This document shows, piece after piece, positions 43,061 through 52,914 of a stretch of 64,000 bases of DNA. A program made the translations under genes and the position numbers. Every line of letters starts with the position of its first letter. Within the stretch, counting starts at the first letter, position 1. Below the pieces are notes generated by a model. That model saw nothing but the letters and a program-made list of their open reading frames with translations, searched no databases and had not been told where the DNA came from. This DNA comes from Ostreibacterium oceani (GTDB lineage Bacteria > Pseudomonadota > Gammaproteobacteria > Cardiobacteriales > Ostreibacteriaceae): assembly GCF_009362845.1 (NCBI RefSeq), contig NZ_WHNW01000010.1, forward strand, positions 1-64,000. Direction: 5' to 3'.

Positions 43061-44185
43061 ATGACAACATCGAATCATTCAGCGACGCCTTCAACAACGC
43101 CTTCAGTAACGCCTTCTTTGGTCAGTTTATTTACAGATAAAGTACAAACCATGCAGCCTTACCATGTCCCTAAAAGTAGCGGCATGATAAAGCTCGATGC
43201 GATGGAGTCTCCCTATAAATTGCCAGAGCAAATGCGCCAAGCCTTGGCGGCGATATTGACACATGTCAATATTAATCGTTATCCTAATTCGAGTTCTTCG
43301 TCTTTGGGGGCGGCGATTCGCAAGGCGTTTTCGCTGCCCGCTGAGCTATCACTGATGATGGGAAATGGCTCGGATGAGTTGATTCAAATTGTGCTGATGG
43401 CGCTCATGCGGCCTGGCGCAAAGGTGCTTTCGCCAGTGCCCAGTTTTGTGATGTATCAACAAGTGACCGAATTATTGGGGATGTCTTTTGTCGGCGTGGA
43501 TTTTAATCCGGATTTTAGTTTGGATGAAGCCAGTTTTTTGGCGACAATTGCGCGTGAGCAACCAGCGGTTGTCTTCTTGGCTTATCCGAATAACCCGACG
43601 GGCGTTATCCTGTCGCGTGCGTTGATTGAAAAAGTCTTGCAAACCAGCAACGGGTTTGTTGTCATTGACGAAGCGTATAGTGCGTATGCAAGCGATAGCG
43701 CCTTAGACTTGGTGGCGCGATACGAAAATGCGATTTTGATTAGAACGCTGTCCAAAATTGGTATGGCGGGAATCCGTCTAGGCTATATGTTAAGCCATCC
43801 GTCAGTCGCTGGTTTTTTTGAAAATGTACGAATGCCATATAACATCAATTTGTTTACGCAGGCGACTGCACGCTTTATGCTGGAGCAAAAAACGTACCTA
43901 GCGGATTGTGTTAACCATATCGTCGCTGAAAAAGCGGCGCTTTATGACTGGCTTTCAGCGCAAGCTGGGTTGGTTGTTTATTCCTCAGAAACGAATTTTT
44001 TGTTAGTGAGAGTCGATAATGCGCCTGAGGTGTTTTCACGGCTACGCGATGATTATCAAATTTTAGTGAAAAATCTCGATGGGCAGCACCCAATTTTAAA
44101 AAATATACTGCGAATTACGGTTGGGTTGCCCGCAGAAAATGCCAAACTCAAAGCCGCATTGACTGAAATCTTGACGATTGACTAA
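43061..44185 (+). CDS. hisC: Histidinol-phosphate aminotransferase
   Basis: The 374-residue PLP enzyme converts imidazole-acetol phosphate to histidinol phosphate. IKLDAMESPYKLP, YPNNPTG (175-181), DEAYSAYA and the PLP lysine Lys232 in RTLSKIGMAGIRLG are present. The first 25 residues are a Ser/Thr/Pro-rich repeat (TPSTTPSVTPS) added by microduplication. Third gene of the hisGDC group. Confidence 0.94.
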   Translation: MTTSNHSATPSTTPSVTPSLVSLFTDKVQTMQPYHVPKSSGMIKLDAMESPYKLPEQMRQALAAILTHVNINRYPNSSSSSLGAAIRKAFSLPAELSLMMGNGSDELIQIVLMALMRPGAKVLSPVPSFVMYQQVTELLGMSFVGVDFNPDFSLDEASFLATIAREQPAVVFLAYPNNPTGVILSRALIEKVLQTSNGFVVIDEAYSAYASDSALDLVARYENAILIRTLSKIGMAGIRLGYMLSHPSVAGFFENVRMPYNINLFTQATARFMLEQKTYLADCVNHIVAEKAALYDWLSAQAGLVVYSSETNFLLVRVDNAPEVFSRLRDDYQILVKNLDGQHPILKNILRITVGLPAENAKLKAALTEILTID

Positions 44186-44240
44186 TGGGAAGTTGTTTGA
44201 TGAAGAATGGTTTGATGGGGAGATTTTGGTGGGTTAAGTC

Positions 44241-45056
44241 ATGACTAAATCGATTACACAAGCGATGCTAAGTGAATATTTGGCCGATTTATTGTTGGTC
44301 GATCGTTACCAAGATTATACGCCAAATGGCTTGCAAGTAGCGGGTAAAAAAAACATCCAACGAATCGTCTTTGGTGTAACGGCTTCGATGGATTTGATTG
44401 AAGCGGCGATTGCAAAGCAAGCAGATGCCATTATCGTGCATCATGGCTATTTTTGGAAAAATGAATCACCCGTTGTAACGGGGATGAAACAACGGCGTTT
44501 AAAAGCCTTATTGCAAAACGACATCAATTTATACGCCTACCATTTGCCGCTAGATGGTCATGAGCAATTAGGCAATAACGCGCAGTTGGCTGGACTATGG
44601 CAGATTGATAATCCTGCCCCTGTTCGGACGGATAGCCTGTTGTGGATAGGCGATATGCCAAATGAGACTTTGGGCGAGGCATCGGATGGTTTGTCGAGCG
44701 GCTCATCGAGCGATTTATTAGGTAGCAGTTTGGCTGACTTTGCTGACCGTGTGGCCTCAACCTTGGCGCGTACTCCGCAGGTAATCGCGGGTGGTGAACA
44801 CCGTATTCAGCGCATTGCTTGGTGTTCTGGTGCGGCACAAAGCATGATTGAAGCAGCCAAAGCCGAAGGTGCTGATGCCTTTGTCAGTGGGGAAATCTCT
44901 GAGCAAACGGTGCATTTTGCCAGAGAAAATGGCATACATTATATCGCGGCAGGCCATCATGCGACCGAGCGTGGTGGTGTGTCCGCATTGGCGCAACATT
45001 TGCAGGCAATTTTGGCGTTGGATTGTTGCTTTATTGATTGCGCCAACCCAGTTTAA
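44241..45056 (+). CDS. Nif3-like dinuclear metal protein (YbgI/DUF34)
   Basis: The 271-residue protein belongs to the widespread DUF34/NIF3 family, annotated as GTP cyclohydrolase 1 type 2 but of uncertain role. Metal ligands are visible in VHHGYFWK, YHLPLDGH, EISEQTVHFARENG and AAGHHATERGG. A Ser/Gly-rich insertion (ASDGLSSGSSSDLLGSS) in the middle comes from a local repeat. It precedes petABC, a place where algW or nif3-type genes occur in other gammaproteobacteria. Confidence 0.88.
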   Translation: MTKSITQAMLSEYLADLLLVDRYQDYTPNGLQVAGKKNIQRIVFGVTASMDLIEAAIAKQADAIIVHHGYFWKNESPVVTGMKQRRLKALLQNDINLYAYHLPLDGHEQLGNNAQLAGLWQIDNPAPVRTDSLLWIGDMPNETLGEASDGLSSGSSSDLLGSSLADFADRVASTLARTPQVIAGGEHRIQRIAWCSGAAQSMIEAAKAEGADAFVSGEISEQTVHFARENGIHYIAAGHHATERGGVSALAQHLQAILALDCCFIDCANPV

Positions 45057-45154
45057 TTATTAAATGAATCAATAAAATATAAAATAACGCTTATTTTTAT
45101 ACGCAATATTCGGTAAAATGGGCGAGTTTATTCTACTTTGAGCAAGCAAAAAAC

Positions 45155-45769
45155 ATGAAAAAACCCATGAAAAATTCTGAAAAGGTGAATCATGCGAGGC
45201 GTAAAACACTTGTTATCGCGTCGTCGGCATTAGGTGGCGTTGCAGTGGCAGGGGTGGCGACACCATTTTTAGGGTCTTGGATGCCTAGCGAAAAAGCCAA
45301 ATCGGTTGGTGCGCCCATTGAGATGGATATCAGTAAATTGCCACCTGGTGCGCAGCAAAGAGCCGTATGGCGCGGTAAGGCGATTTATGTGCTGCGTATG
45401 ACAGAGCCGATGTTAAAAGCCGTTAAAGAGACTGAATCGAGCGGTCTGCTATTAGACCCCAATTCAGAAGCCAGTGATTTGCCCGAGACGCTTAAATCAG
45501 AGCAAAGTCGTCAATTGCGTGACGATATTATGGTGTTAATCGGTGTTTGCACACACCTAGGCTGCGCGCCGACGCTGCAAGGTGTCGATAAAGGCCAATC
45601 GCATACCCCTGGCTGGTTGGGTGGTTTTTTCTGTGCCTGCCATGGTTCTAAATACGATTATGCTGGTAGGGTTTACCGTGGTGTGCCTGCGCCCAAGAAT
45701 TTGCCCATTCCGCCTTATCGGTTTGAAAATGATGGCTTGATTGTTATCGGCGAAGAGGAGACAGTGTGA
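45155..45769 (+). CDS. petA: Ubiquinol-cytochrome c reductase Rieske iron-sulfur subunit
   Basis: The 204-residue subunit of the bc1 complex carries the 2Fe-2S cluster: Cys132/His134 in CTHLGC and Cys160/His163 in CACHGS, with Cys137 and Cys162 for the disulfide. An N-terminal twin-arginine stretch (ARRKTLV) before a membrane helix (about 19-40) suggests Tat export. The stop overlaps petB by one base. Confidence 0.96.
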   Translation: MKKPMKNSEKVNHARRKTLVIASSALGGVAVAGVATPFLGSWMPSEKAKSVGAPIEMDISKLPPGAQQRAVWRGKAIYVLRMTEPMLKAVKETESSGLLLDPNSEASDLPETLKSEQSRQLRDDIMVLIGVCTHLGCAPTLQGVDKGQSHTPGWLGGFFCACHGSKYDYAGRVYRGVPAPKNLPIPPYRFENDGLIVIGEEETV

Positions 45770-47163
45770 TGCAAAAAAATGAGACCACACAAAATAATGT
45801 AGTTGGTTGGATTGATAAACGATTCCCCTTGACCAAGATGTGGAACGAGCATCTCGCCGAGTACTACGCACCGAAAAATTTTAATTTCTTTTACTATTTT
45901 GGTTCACTGGCGTTGCTTGTTTTGGTCAACCAAATTGTGTCAGGTATTTGGCTAGCCATGTTTTATAAGCCCGATACGGCGTTAGCTTTTGCTTCGGTAG
46001 AAGGCATTATGCGTGACGTGCCGTTTGGCTATTTAATTCGCTATATGCACTCAACAGGTGCTTCGGCATTTTTTGTGGTAGTTTATTTGCACATGTTTAG
46101 GGCATTAATCTATGGTTCGTACAAAAAGCCACGCGAGTTGGTGTGGATTTTTGGTATGTTAATCTTTTTGTGCTTGATGGCTGAGGCCTTTATGGGCTAT
46201 TTGTTGCCGTGGGGGCAGATGTCCTATTGGGGCGCGAATGTGATTATTTCGCTCTTTAGTGCCATCCCGTTTTTGGGTGAGTTTGTCGTACAGTTTATCC
46301 AAGGCGATTATTACATCTCCGATGCGACACTGAATCGATTTTTCTCGTTGCATGTTATTTTATTGCCATTAGTCTTGGTGATGCTGGTAGCCGCCCATAT
46401 TATTGCGCTGCACGAAGTGGGTTCGAATAACCCTGACGGTGTGGAAATCAAAGCCAACAAAGACGAAAATGGCATTCCCAGAGATGGTATTCCTTTTCAT
46501 CCTTATTACACCGTGAAAGACTTATTCGGCGTGGGTGTTTTCTTGATTATTTTCTGTGCGATTATGTTTTATGCGCCAGAAATGGGTGGCTATTTCCTTG
46601 AGCACCCCAATTTTGAGCCCGCCAATCCAGTCGCAACACCCGATCACATTGCGCCAGTTTGGTATTTTGGGTCATTTTATTCTATCTTACGGGCGGCGAC
46701 ATTCGGGTTGGACTGGGTGTTCTTTGCTGGTCTTGGTGCGGCGTTATTGCTTTTCGGTGTTTATCGCCTAACGCAAAAACAATCGATCAAAGCCACGGGT
46801 GTGGTATTAGGTCTCGCGGTTTTGATGTTTATCGCAGCAGCAACGGGTGTTGAGGTCAGTGCGAAGCAATTGGGTGTTATTCTGATGTTTGGTGCAATTA
46901 TCTTGTTGTTTGTTTTACCATGGCTTGATACAGAGCCCACCAAATCCATTCGCTATCGCGGGCCTATTTTTAAAGTAACAACCGCACTATTTGTCATTGG
47001 ATTTTTGTTGTTGACTTGGTTAGGTGGCAAAGAAGCGACTGGTCCTGCGTTGCTAACGGCGCAAATACTGACATTGTATTATTTTGTTTATTTGCTAGTG
47101 ATTTTGCCGATTTTGCCCAAAATCGATCGTTGTAAACCCGTGCCAGAGAGGGTGACCAAATGA
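45769..47163 (+). CDS. petB: Cytochrome b of the bc1 complex, with an extra hydrophobic insert
   Basis: The 464-residue integral membrane subunit carries both b haems and the quinol sites. Conserved blocks are YMHSTGASAFFVVVYLHMFRA, FMGYLLPWGQMSYWGANV, and SLHVILLPLVLVMLVAAHI with its haem His pair. PDHIAPVWYFGSFYSILRA is followed by about 58 extra residues (309-366) with two likely membrane helices before the usual LFVLPWLD...RGPIFK segment. Most relatives go straight between these points, which explains the longer protein. Start at ATG 45769; a GTG one codon earlier is possible. Confidence 0.95.
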   Translation: MQKNETTQNNVVGWIDKRFPLTKMWNEHLAEYYAPKNFNFFYYFGSLALLVLVNQIVSGIWLAMFYKPDTALAFASVEGIMRDVPFGYLIRYMHSTGASAFFVVVYLHMFRALIYGSYKKPRELVWIFGMLIFLCLMAEAFMGYLLPWGQMSYWGANVIISLFSAIPFLGEFVVQFIQGDYYISDATLNRFFSLHVILLPLVLVMLVAAHIIALHEVGSNNPDGVEIKANKDENGIPRDGIPFHPYYTVKDLFGVGVFLIIFCAIMFYAPEMGGYFLEHPNFEPANPVATPDHIAPVWYFGSFYSILRAATFGLDWVFFAGLGAALLLFGVYRLTQKQSIKATGVVLGLAVLMFIAAATGVEVSAKQLGVILMFGAIILLFVLPWLDTEPTKSIRYRGPIFKVTTALFVIGFLLLTWLGGKEATGPALLTAQILTLYYFVYLLVILPILPKIDRCKPVPERVTK

Positions 47164-47933
47164 AAAATGTATTGAAAATAATGGGCTTGTTGCCTATGCT
47201 TTGTCTGAATATTGTAATGGCAGCGGGCGGGGCTGATTGGGTGCCTCACGATAAATTCCCTGCCAATATGTCAAATAGTGAGTCAATTCAGCGCGGGGCT
47301 AAATACTATGTAAATTATTGTTTGGCTTGTCACTCATTGGAATTTCAGCGCTATAATCGCATTGGTATGGATACGGGTCTAGACGAAGATGTCATCAAAG
47401 ACAATCTGATTTTTACAGGGCAATCTGTCTCGCAAACCATGTTGAGTGCAATTCCAGACGATGATGCACAAGAATGGTTCGGCAAGGTTCCGCCTGACTT
47501 GAGCCTCATTTCGCGTTCAAAAGGCAGTGATTATGTGTATAACTATTTACGGGCTTTTTACCGCGATGATAGCAAACCGATGGGTGTCAATAATGGGGTC
47601 TTCCCTGATGTCGGTATGCCACATGTATTGGCGAGCGTCGAAGGGGTCAAAGAAGCCATCTACGATGAGACCGAACAGTGTAAAACGGTCGATGGCGAGT
47701 CTGTGTGCGAAACCCATAAAACATTAGCTGGCTACACAGCGCCAGTTGGTGGGACGGTAAGTCCTGATGAATATGACGCAATGGTGTTTGATTTGTCACA
47801 GTTTTTGTATTACGTGAGTGACCCGTCAGAGATAAAACGTCACCGTATTGGCCCTTGGGTATTAGGTTTTTTGATTTTGATGACTTTCGTGCTTTACCTG
47901 TTAAAACGGGAATATTGGCGAGACATTCACTAA
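47160..47933 (+). CDS. petC: Cytochrome c1
   Basis: The 257-residue subunit has a signal peptide (1-22), the haem c motif CLACH (54-58), the distal methionine region (DVGMPHVL) and a C-terminal membrane anchor (GPWVLGFLILMTFVLYLL) with a basic end. It passes electrons from the Rieske protein to soluble cytochrome c. The start overlaps petB (ATGA). The order petA-petB-petC-sspA-sspB is typical of gammaproteobacteria. Confidence 0.95.
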   Translation: MKNVLKIMGLLPMLCLNIVMAAGGADWVPHDKFPANMSNSESIQRGAKYYVNYCLACHSLEFQRYNRIGMDTGLDEDVIKDNLIFTGQSVSQTMLSAIPDDDAQEWFGKVPPDLSLISRSKGSDYVYNYLRAFYRDDSKPMGVNNGVFPDVGMPHVLASVEGVKEAIYDETEQCKTVDGESVCETHKTLAGYTAPVGGTVSPDEYDAMVFDLSQFLYYVSDPSEIKRHRIGPWVLGFLILMTFVLYLLKREYWRDIH

Positions 47934-47949
47934 TTTTTTGAGAGTATAA

Positions 47950-48594
47950 ATGAATTTATTAAGTCATATACGCGCTGGGTTAACGATTGTTACTGACCCA
48001 GTTACTGTTGCGAGTCATCGAGTGCGACTGATTGTCGCCGAAAAATCGGTTGAGGCGGAGATGGTGTCTATTTCGCTTGACGATCCACTCCCAGAGGATT
48101 TGATGACCTTAAATCCGTCTGGACGAGTGCCAACCTTATTAGACCGCGATTTGGTGTTATTTGACGAGCGCGTTATCTCTGAGTATTTGGACGAACGCTA
48201 CCCACATCCAGCGTTAATGCCCATTGAGCCCATTGTCCGAGCTAAGCTCCGCTTGCTTGTTTATCGCATAGAGTCTGAATGGTATTCACGGATGATTGAA
48301 TTAGAGTCTAACAGCTTGTCGGCTAACAAACGCAAACAAGTGATAAAAGAATTAAGAGACAGCGTTTCACAACTTTCTCCCTTGTTTAAACAGGGCGATT
48401 TCTTGCTGTCTGATAGCATGAGTCTACTGGATTGCGCGGTGCTACCTGTGTTGTGGCGACTGCCGCATTTTGGCATCACGCTGCCCGAGGCGGCGGTAAA
48501 TAATCTAAAAGGCTATGCGGCGGATATGTTTGGTCGAGAAGGCTTTAAAAACGCATTATCAGACTACGAAAAAGAGTTGCGCAAAAAAGGATGA
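47950..48594 (+). CDS. sspA: Stringent starvation protein A
   Basis: The 214-residue GST-fold protein binds RNA polymerase and is linked to starvation and acid responses. The N-terminal thioredoxin-like part has VASHRVRLIVAEKSVEAE and NPSGRVPTLLDRDLVLFDERVISEYLDERYPHPALMP, all typical of SspA and not of catalytic GSTs. Co-transcribed with sspB (4-bp overlap) and 16 bp after petC. Confidence 0.94.
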   Translation: MNLLSHIRAGLTIVTDPVTVASHRVRLIVAEKSVEAEMVSISLDDPLPEDLMTLNPSGRVPTLLDRDLVLFDERVISEYLDERYPHPALMPIEPIVRAKLRLLVYRIESEWYSRMIELESNSLSANKRKQVIKELRDSVSQLSPLFKQGDFLLSDSMSLLDCAVLPVLWRLPHFGITLPEAAVNNLKGYAADMFGREGFKNALSDYEKELRKKG

Positions 48595-49175
48595 CCTCCA
48601 ATAAGCCTTACCTCATTCGTGCGATGTATGAATGGATGTGTGACAACGCTGTCACGCCATATGTTTATATCGACACAAGGTGTTCGGATATTGGGTTGCC
48701 TGATAACTTGCGCGTTGAAAATCCATTGGTCTTAAATATCTCACCTGCGGCTTGTGTTAACTTGGTATTAGATAATGCGGCGATTACTTTCCAGGCACGT
48801 TTTTCAGGTCGCGTTTTTGATGTTTTTTTGCCAATTGACAGCATTATGGCTATATTGGCGAAAGAAACAGGCGAAGGCTTGCAGTTCCCTGCGGTGGCCG
48901 CGGAAGCGGGTGTTTCTTCCGATTCGCTGGCTTCGGATCCCCAAACATTCGATTCCCAGGCATCGAATCCCCAGGTATCGGATTCGTTGGATGCTGTGGA
49001 TGGTGCGTTAGGCGCAGAATACAATCAAAAAAACAGCCATCAAGATGGCCGCCAAATGAAACCAGCCGCCAAAGCACGCTCATCTAAACGAGGTGAGCCA
49101 AAGCGGAATGAATCAAAGCCGAATGAATCAAAACGGAATGAACCAAGGCGTAGTTCGCTTAAAATTATCAAATAG
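48591..49175 (+). CDS. sspB: ClpXP adaptor SspB
   Basis: The 194-residue protein delivers ssrA-tagged proteins to ClpXP. The substrate-binding domain (1-110) starts KPYLIRAMYEWMCDNAVTPYVYID, and FSGRVFDVFLPIDSIMAILAKE is conserved. A long flexible linker with Ser/Asp- and Lys/Asn/Glu-rich microrepeats leads to the C-terminal ClpX-binding tail RRSSLKIIK, which matches the usual hydrophobic tail. Linker length is greater than in E. coli. Confidence 0.93.
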   Translation: MTSNKPYLIRAMYEWMCDNAVTPYVYIDTRCSDIGLPDNLRVENPLVLNISPAACVNLVLDNAAITFQARFSGRVFDVFLPIDSIMAILAKETGEGLQFPAVAAEAGVSSDSLASDPQTFDSQASNPQVSDSLDAVDGALGAEYNQKNSHQDGRQMKPAAKARSSKRGEPKRNESKPNESKRNEPRRSSLKIIK

Positions 49176-49236
49176 TCGTCAATCAATCGATGTGCTTGAG
49201 GCGATGTGGTTGAGGTGAGTCGTCTGATGCGATGAG

Positions 49237-50580
49237 TCAGAGTTTAATGCCAGTTAGTTTTTGATGTAACGATACCGCATAAGAATCAGTCATTCCCGAG
49301 ACAAAGTCGCCTATGCTGAGTGTGCGCTGATAGGGGCAAGTGGCGATTTTTCGTTCAGGTCCGATAAAGCGCGTCGGCAGCAAATTAAACAGCATATTGC
49401 TGGCGGCTTTGGCATTGCTAGGATTGTCTGCGTGTTGCGCCATATCTTCTATCATGCTACAAAACATTTCCATTAAATCGCCTAGAATTCGATAGCCTGC
49501 CATCTCGGTTTCAACGACTTGCGGATAATTGTAGATATTTTTCTCCGCAAACTGGGTCAATGCATTCAATGCGTCGTGGTCAGGGATGGCTTTAACGATA
49601 GATTGTGGGTAGTTGCCAGCCAACAAGCGGTCTTCGTTATCGATAAATGCCTCAACAGCTTGGTGCAATAAGTTGCCAATCGCTTTAGCCCGTAAGAAAC
49701 TGATTTGGTCGCTACGGCTACGCATTTGTTGAAAACGCAAGTGGTCATAATTGCCTGCCAGTGGTTGCAGTAGGCCGATTGCGTCGTGATAAGAAACGGC
49801 TTTGACTTGGTGTGCATCTTCAATATCGATAATGGCATAGCAGATATCGTCAGCAGCCTCCATCAAATAAACCAATGGATGCCTTACCCAAGCCTGCGCG
49901 GCGGTTTGGATGATGCCCAGTTCATTGGCAATTGCCTGGAAATACGGCACATCGGCGATAATGAGACCGTTTTTTTTGGTCGCGATATTGTTGGGGTTGT
50001 AGTGCGCGCGTGTACACGGATATTTGCAAAAAGCGCCCAGTGTCGTTTGCGTGAGTTGCAAGCCACCCGCAATATCTGGATTTTGTAACCGTGTAACGAT
50101 GCGAAACCCTTGGGCATTGCCTTCAAAATGCGTTAAGTCAGCCTGCTGAGCGGGAGTTAGCTGCTGGCAAATAGCTTGCCCAACTGGGCGTTCGGTGAAA
50201 AACGCGCGGATAGCGGCTTCGCCAAAATGCCCAAACGGGGGGTTGCCAATGTCATGCGCCAGACAAGCTGCTGCGACAATGCTACCAATGTCCTCTGGTG
50301 TGATGTGTGTCAGGTCAGTGTGTTTTTGTACGATATGCTTGCCAACCAACGTGCCTAGGCTGCGCCCGACACTGGCGACTTCTAAAGAATGCGTCAGACG
50401 GGTTCTGACGTAGTCATTTTTGGCCAGCGGAAATACTTGAGTTTTGTCTTGCAGTCGTCTAAACGCTGATGAAAAAATAATGCGGTCCACGTCTTTTTGA
50501 AAAGCCGAGCGGTCGTGTTCTTTGGCGCTTTGTGTTTTGCCTAATCGTTTGTCCGTCAGTAGGTGTTTCCAATGCATCAT
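49237..50580 (-). CDS. dgt: Deoxyguanosinetriphosphate triphosphohydrolase-like protein
   Basis: The 447-residue HD-domain enzyme hydrolyses dNTPs to the nucleoside and triphosphate. RIIFSSAFRRLQDKTQVFPL, the metal-binding RTRLTHSLEVASVGRSLG, ACLAHDIGNPPFGHFGE and the later YLMEAADDICYAIID complete the HD set. The start is placed at ATG 50580 (MMHWKHLLTD); a further 35 codons upstream are in frame but look non-conserved. It lies convergent to sspB and upstream of hisF on the same strand. Confidence 0.9.
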   Translation of the reverse strand: MMHWKHLLTDKRLGKTQSAKEHDRSAFQKDVDRIIFSSAFRRLQDKTQVFPLAKNDYVRTRLTHSLEVASVGRSLGTLVGKHIVQKHTDLTHITPEDIGSIVAAACLAHDIGNPPFGHFGEAAIRAFFTERPVGQAICQQLTPAQQADLTHFEGNAQGFRIVTRLQNPDIAGGLQLTQTTLGAFCKYPCTRAHYNPNNIATKKNGLIIADVPYFQAIANELGIIQTAAQAWVRHPLVYLMEAADDICYAIIDIEDAHQVKAVSYHDAIGLLQPLAGNYDHLRFQQMRSRSDQISFLRAKAIGNLLHQAVEAFIDNEDRLLAGNYPQSIVKAIPDHDALNALTQFAEKNIYNYPQVVETEMAGYRILGDLMEMFCSMIEDMAQHADNPSNAKAASNMLFNLLPTRFIGPERKIATCPYQRTLSIGDFVSGMTDSYAVSLHQKLTGIKL

Positions 50581-50746
50581 GGGTGTATTAGTGCCGTTGT
50601 CATTAGTGCGTCTGAGTGCGCGCGTGAATTCGTATGCGTAAATTCGCATGAGTGAATTCGTTGCAAAGGGAGCATGAGGGGACAATGATATCAGTTAATC
50701 CGTTATGGTGGTTATTGCTTGTCCTGTTATTTGTTATATTCATCAT

Positions 50747-51517
50747 CTAAATGAGTCTAACTTCGATGCCATTTTCTTGTAGGTAATGCTTGGCTTCGGA
50801 GATGGTATAGTCACCAAAATGAAAAATACTGGCCGCAAGGACGGCATCGGCCAACCCAAGTTGAATGCCATCGACTAAATCTTGTAAGTTCCCTACGCCA
50901 CCCGAGGCAATAATTGGGATATCAACGGTTTTTGCGATGGTGCGCATTAAGGCATTATCGAAGCCGTTTTTTGTTCCATCTCGGTCCATTGAGGTCACCA
51001 ACAATTCCCCCGCGCCTAAATCAGCCATTTTTTTCGCCCATTCGATGGCATTAATTCCCGTTGGTTTGCGTCCGCCATGGGTGAAGATTTCCCATTGTTT
51101 GGGGTCGTTATTTACTTGCTTTGCATCAATGGCAACGACAATACATTGATTGCCAAAAAAATCACTTGCCGATTGGACAAAATCGGGGTTAAAAACCGCG
51201 GCGGTATTAATCGCTACTTTGTCAGCGCCTGCATTGAGTAATCGACGGATGTCTTCGATAGTTTTGATGCCACCGCCGACAGTCAGCGGTATAAAGACTT
51301 CGTTTGCCACTTGTTCGACAACATGAACGATGGTGTCTCGGTTTTCAACGCTGGCGGTAATGTCTAAAAAACAAAGTTCATCCGCGCCTTCGTCATTGTA
51401 GCGTTTGGCTGCCTCTACTGGGTCTCCAGCGTCACGGATATTGACAAAATTAGTGCCTTTGACCACGCGGCCATTATCAATATCAAGGCAAGGAATAATA
51501 CGTTTAGCAAGTCCCAT
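50747..51517 (-). CDS. hisF: Imidazole glycerol phosphate synthase subunit HisF
   Basis: The 256-residue TIM barrel is the cyclase half of IGP synthase. [24 protein letters not shown], the catalytic Asp of [19 protein letters not shown] and the second Asp in [13 protein letters not shown] are present. The start is set to ATG 51517, which overlaps the hisA stop (TAATG); the longer frame has no support. Last gene of hisBHAF. Confidence 0.95.
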   Translation of the reverse strand: MGLAKRIIPCLDIDNGRVVKGTNFVNIRDAGDPVEAAKRYNDEGADELCFLDITASVENRDTIVHVVEQVANEVFIPLTVGGGIKTIEDIRRLLNAGADKVAINTAAVFNPDFVQSASDFFGNQCIVVAIDAKQVNNDPKQWEIFTHGGRKPTGINAIEWAKKMADLGAGELLVTSMDRDGTKNGFDNALMRTIAKTVDIPIIASGGVGNLQDLVDGIQLGLADAVLAASIFHFGDYTISEAKHYLQENGIEVRLI

Positions 51518-52254
51518 TACTGCGCCCCGAGCGTCTTGGCGAGCGCACACGCCTCGGCTAAGTCAATTGCACCGTCGTAGATGGCACGGCCAATAATGGC
51601 GCCATAAATTGGCGTTGGGTGTGTGGCAAGGGCTTTGATATCTGCTAGACTAGCGACGCCGCCCGAAGCAATGACAGGAATACGCACTTTGCTGGCGAGG
51701 TTGGCGGTTTGTTCAACGTTAACGCCTTGCATCATCCCATCGCGCGCGATGTCGGTGTAAATAATGGCCTGTACGCCGAGGTTTTCGAATTGCTTGGCCA
51801 AATCAATCGCACTGACATTAGACACGTTGGCCCAACCGTCGGTGGCTACCATGCCGTTTTTGGCATCAATGCCGACCATGACATGCTGTGGATAAGCGGC
51901 GCATAACTCAGTGACGAATTCGGGGGATTCAACGGCTTTGGTGCCAATGATGACGTATTTTACGCCTAGGTCGATGTAGCGTTTAGCGGTGTCTATGCTG
52001 CGAATGCCCCCGCCGATTTGTACAGGAATTTGTGGGTAAGCTTTGACAATGTTGGCGATAACTTCACCATTAACGGGTTCGCCTGCAAAAGCGCCGTCTA
52101 AATCTACCAAATGCAGGCGTTCGCAGCCTGCATCGACCCATTTGCCAGCCATTGCAACGGGGTCGTCAGAAAAGACGGTTGAATCTTCCATGCGGCCTTG
52201 TTTTAGGCGTACACACTGTTGGTCTTTTAAATCAATAGCAGGGATGGGTAGCAT
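51517..52254 (-). CDS. hisA: ProFAR isomerase HisA
   Basis: The 245-residue TIM barrel isomerises ProFAR to [31 protein letters not shown] and [12 protein letters not shown] carry the catalytic Asp pair. Sits between hisH and hisF, as in most gammaproteobacterial his operons. Confidence 0.95.
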   Translation of the reverse strand: MLPIPAIDLKDQQCVRLKQGRMEDSTVFSDDPVAMAGKWVDAGCERLHLVDLDGAFAGEPVNGEVIANIVKAYPQIPVQIGGGIRSIDTAKRYIDLGVKYVIIGTKAVESPEFVTELCAAYPQHVMVGIDAKNGMVATDGWANVSNVSAIDLAKQFENLGVQAIIYTDIARDGMMQGVNVEQTANLASKVRIPVIASGGVASLADIKALATHPTPIYGAIIGRAIYDGAIDLAEACALAKTLGAQ

Positions 52255-52272
52255 AATGACTCCTGGCGTTCA

Positions 52273-52914
52273 TTAAGGATTCCAATGCACGAAATTTTTG
52301 AATAATTGTAAGCCAGTATCGGCACTTTTTTCTGGGTGGCATTGGGTTGTGAAAATATTGTCTTTGGCAAGTGCTGAGGCAAAAATCTGTCCATAGTCAC
52401 AAGTACCCACGGTAATACTATCGTCTGTCGGGGCAAGGTAATAACTATGCACAAAATAAAAACGACTACCGTCAGGGATGTGTTGCCACAGCGAATGGGG
52501 CTGCGTTTGTTTAACCGCACTCCAACCCATGTGAGGGATTTTTAATGGAGGGTTGCGTCTGGGCATCTCATCAGAAAAGCGTTTGCAGCGTCCTTTGAAT
52601 AAGCCGAAGCCATTCACGCCGCCATTTTCTTCGCTGTATTCCATCAGTAATTGTGGTCCGATACAGATGGCGAGAAAGGGTTTTGTTTGGGCTGCGGCTT
52701 GAATCGCGTCGTAGAGTCCGTTGTCGTGGATGTGCTGCATGCAGCCTGCGATTGCGCCCTGTCCAGGCAATACAACGCGGTGAGCATTATTAATGTCTTT
52801 GGCTTGGCTACTGACCATGACACGGGTGTTGGCATCGCTAACATGCGAGATGGCTTTGTGCACCGAGTGCAAGTTGCCCATGCCATAGTCAACGACGGTG
52901 ATGGTTTGCTGCAT
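52273..52914 (-). CDS. hisH: Imidazole glycerol phosphate synthase subunit HisH
   Basis: The 213-residue glutaminase supplies ammonia to HisF. The class I amidotransferase triad should be Cys, His and Glu. His and Glu are seen in CHPEKS near the C-terminus. The nucleophile region reads LAICIGPQLLMEYSEE, with Cys followed by Ile-Gly-Pro where Cys-Leu-Gly is usual. It starts one base after the hisB stop. Confidence 0.92.
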   Translation of the reverse strand: MQQTITVVDYGMGNLHSVHKAISHVSDANTRVMVSSQAKDINNAHRVVLPGQGAIAGCMQHIHDNGLYDAIQAAAQTKPFLAICIGPQLLMEYSEENGGVNGFGLFKGRCKRFSDEMPRRNPPLKIPHMGWSAVKQTQPHSLWQHIPDGSRFYFVHSYYLAPTDDSITVGTCDYGQIFASALAKDNIFTTQCHPEKSADTGLQLFKNFVHWNP

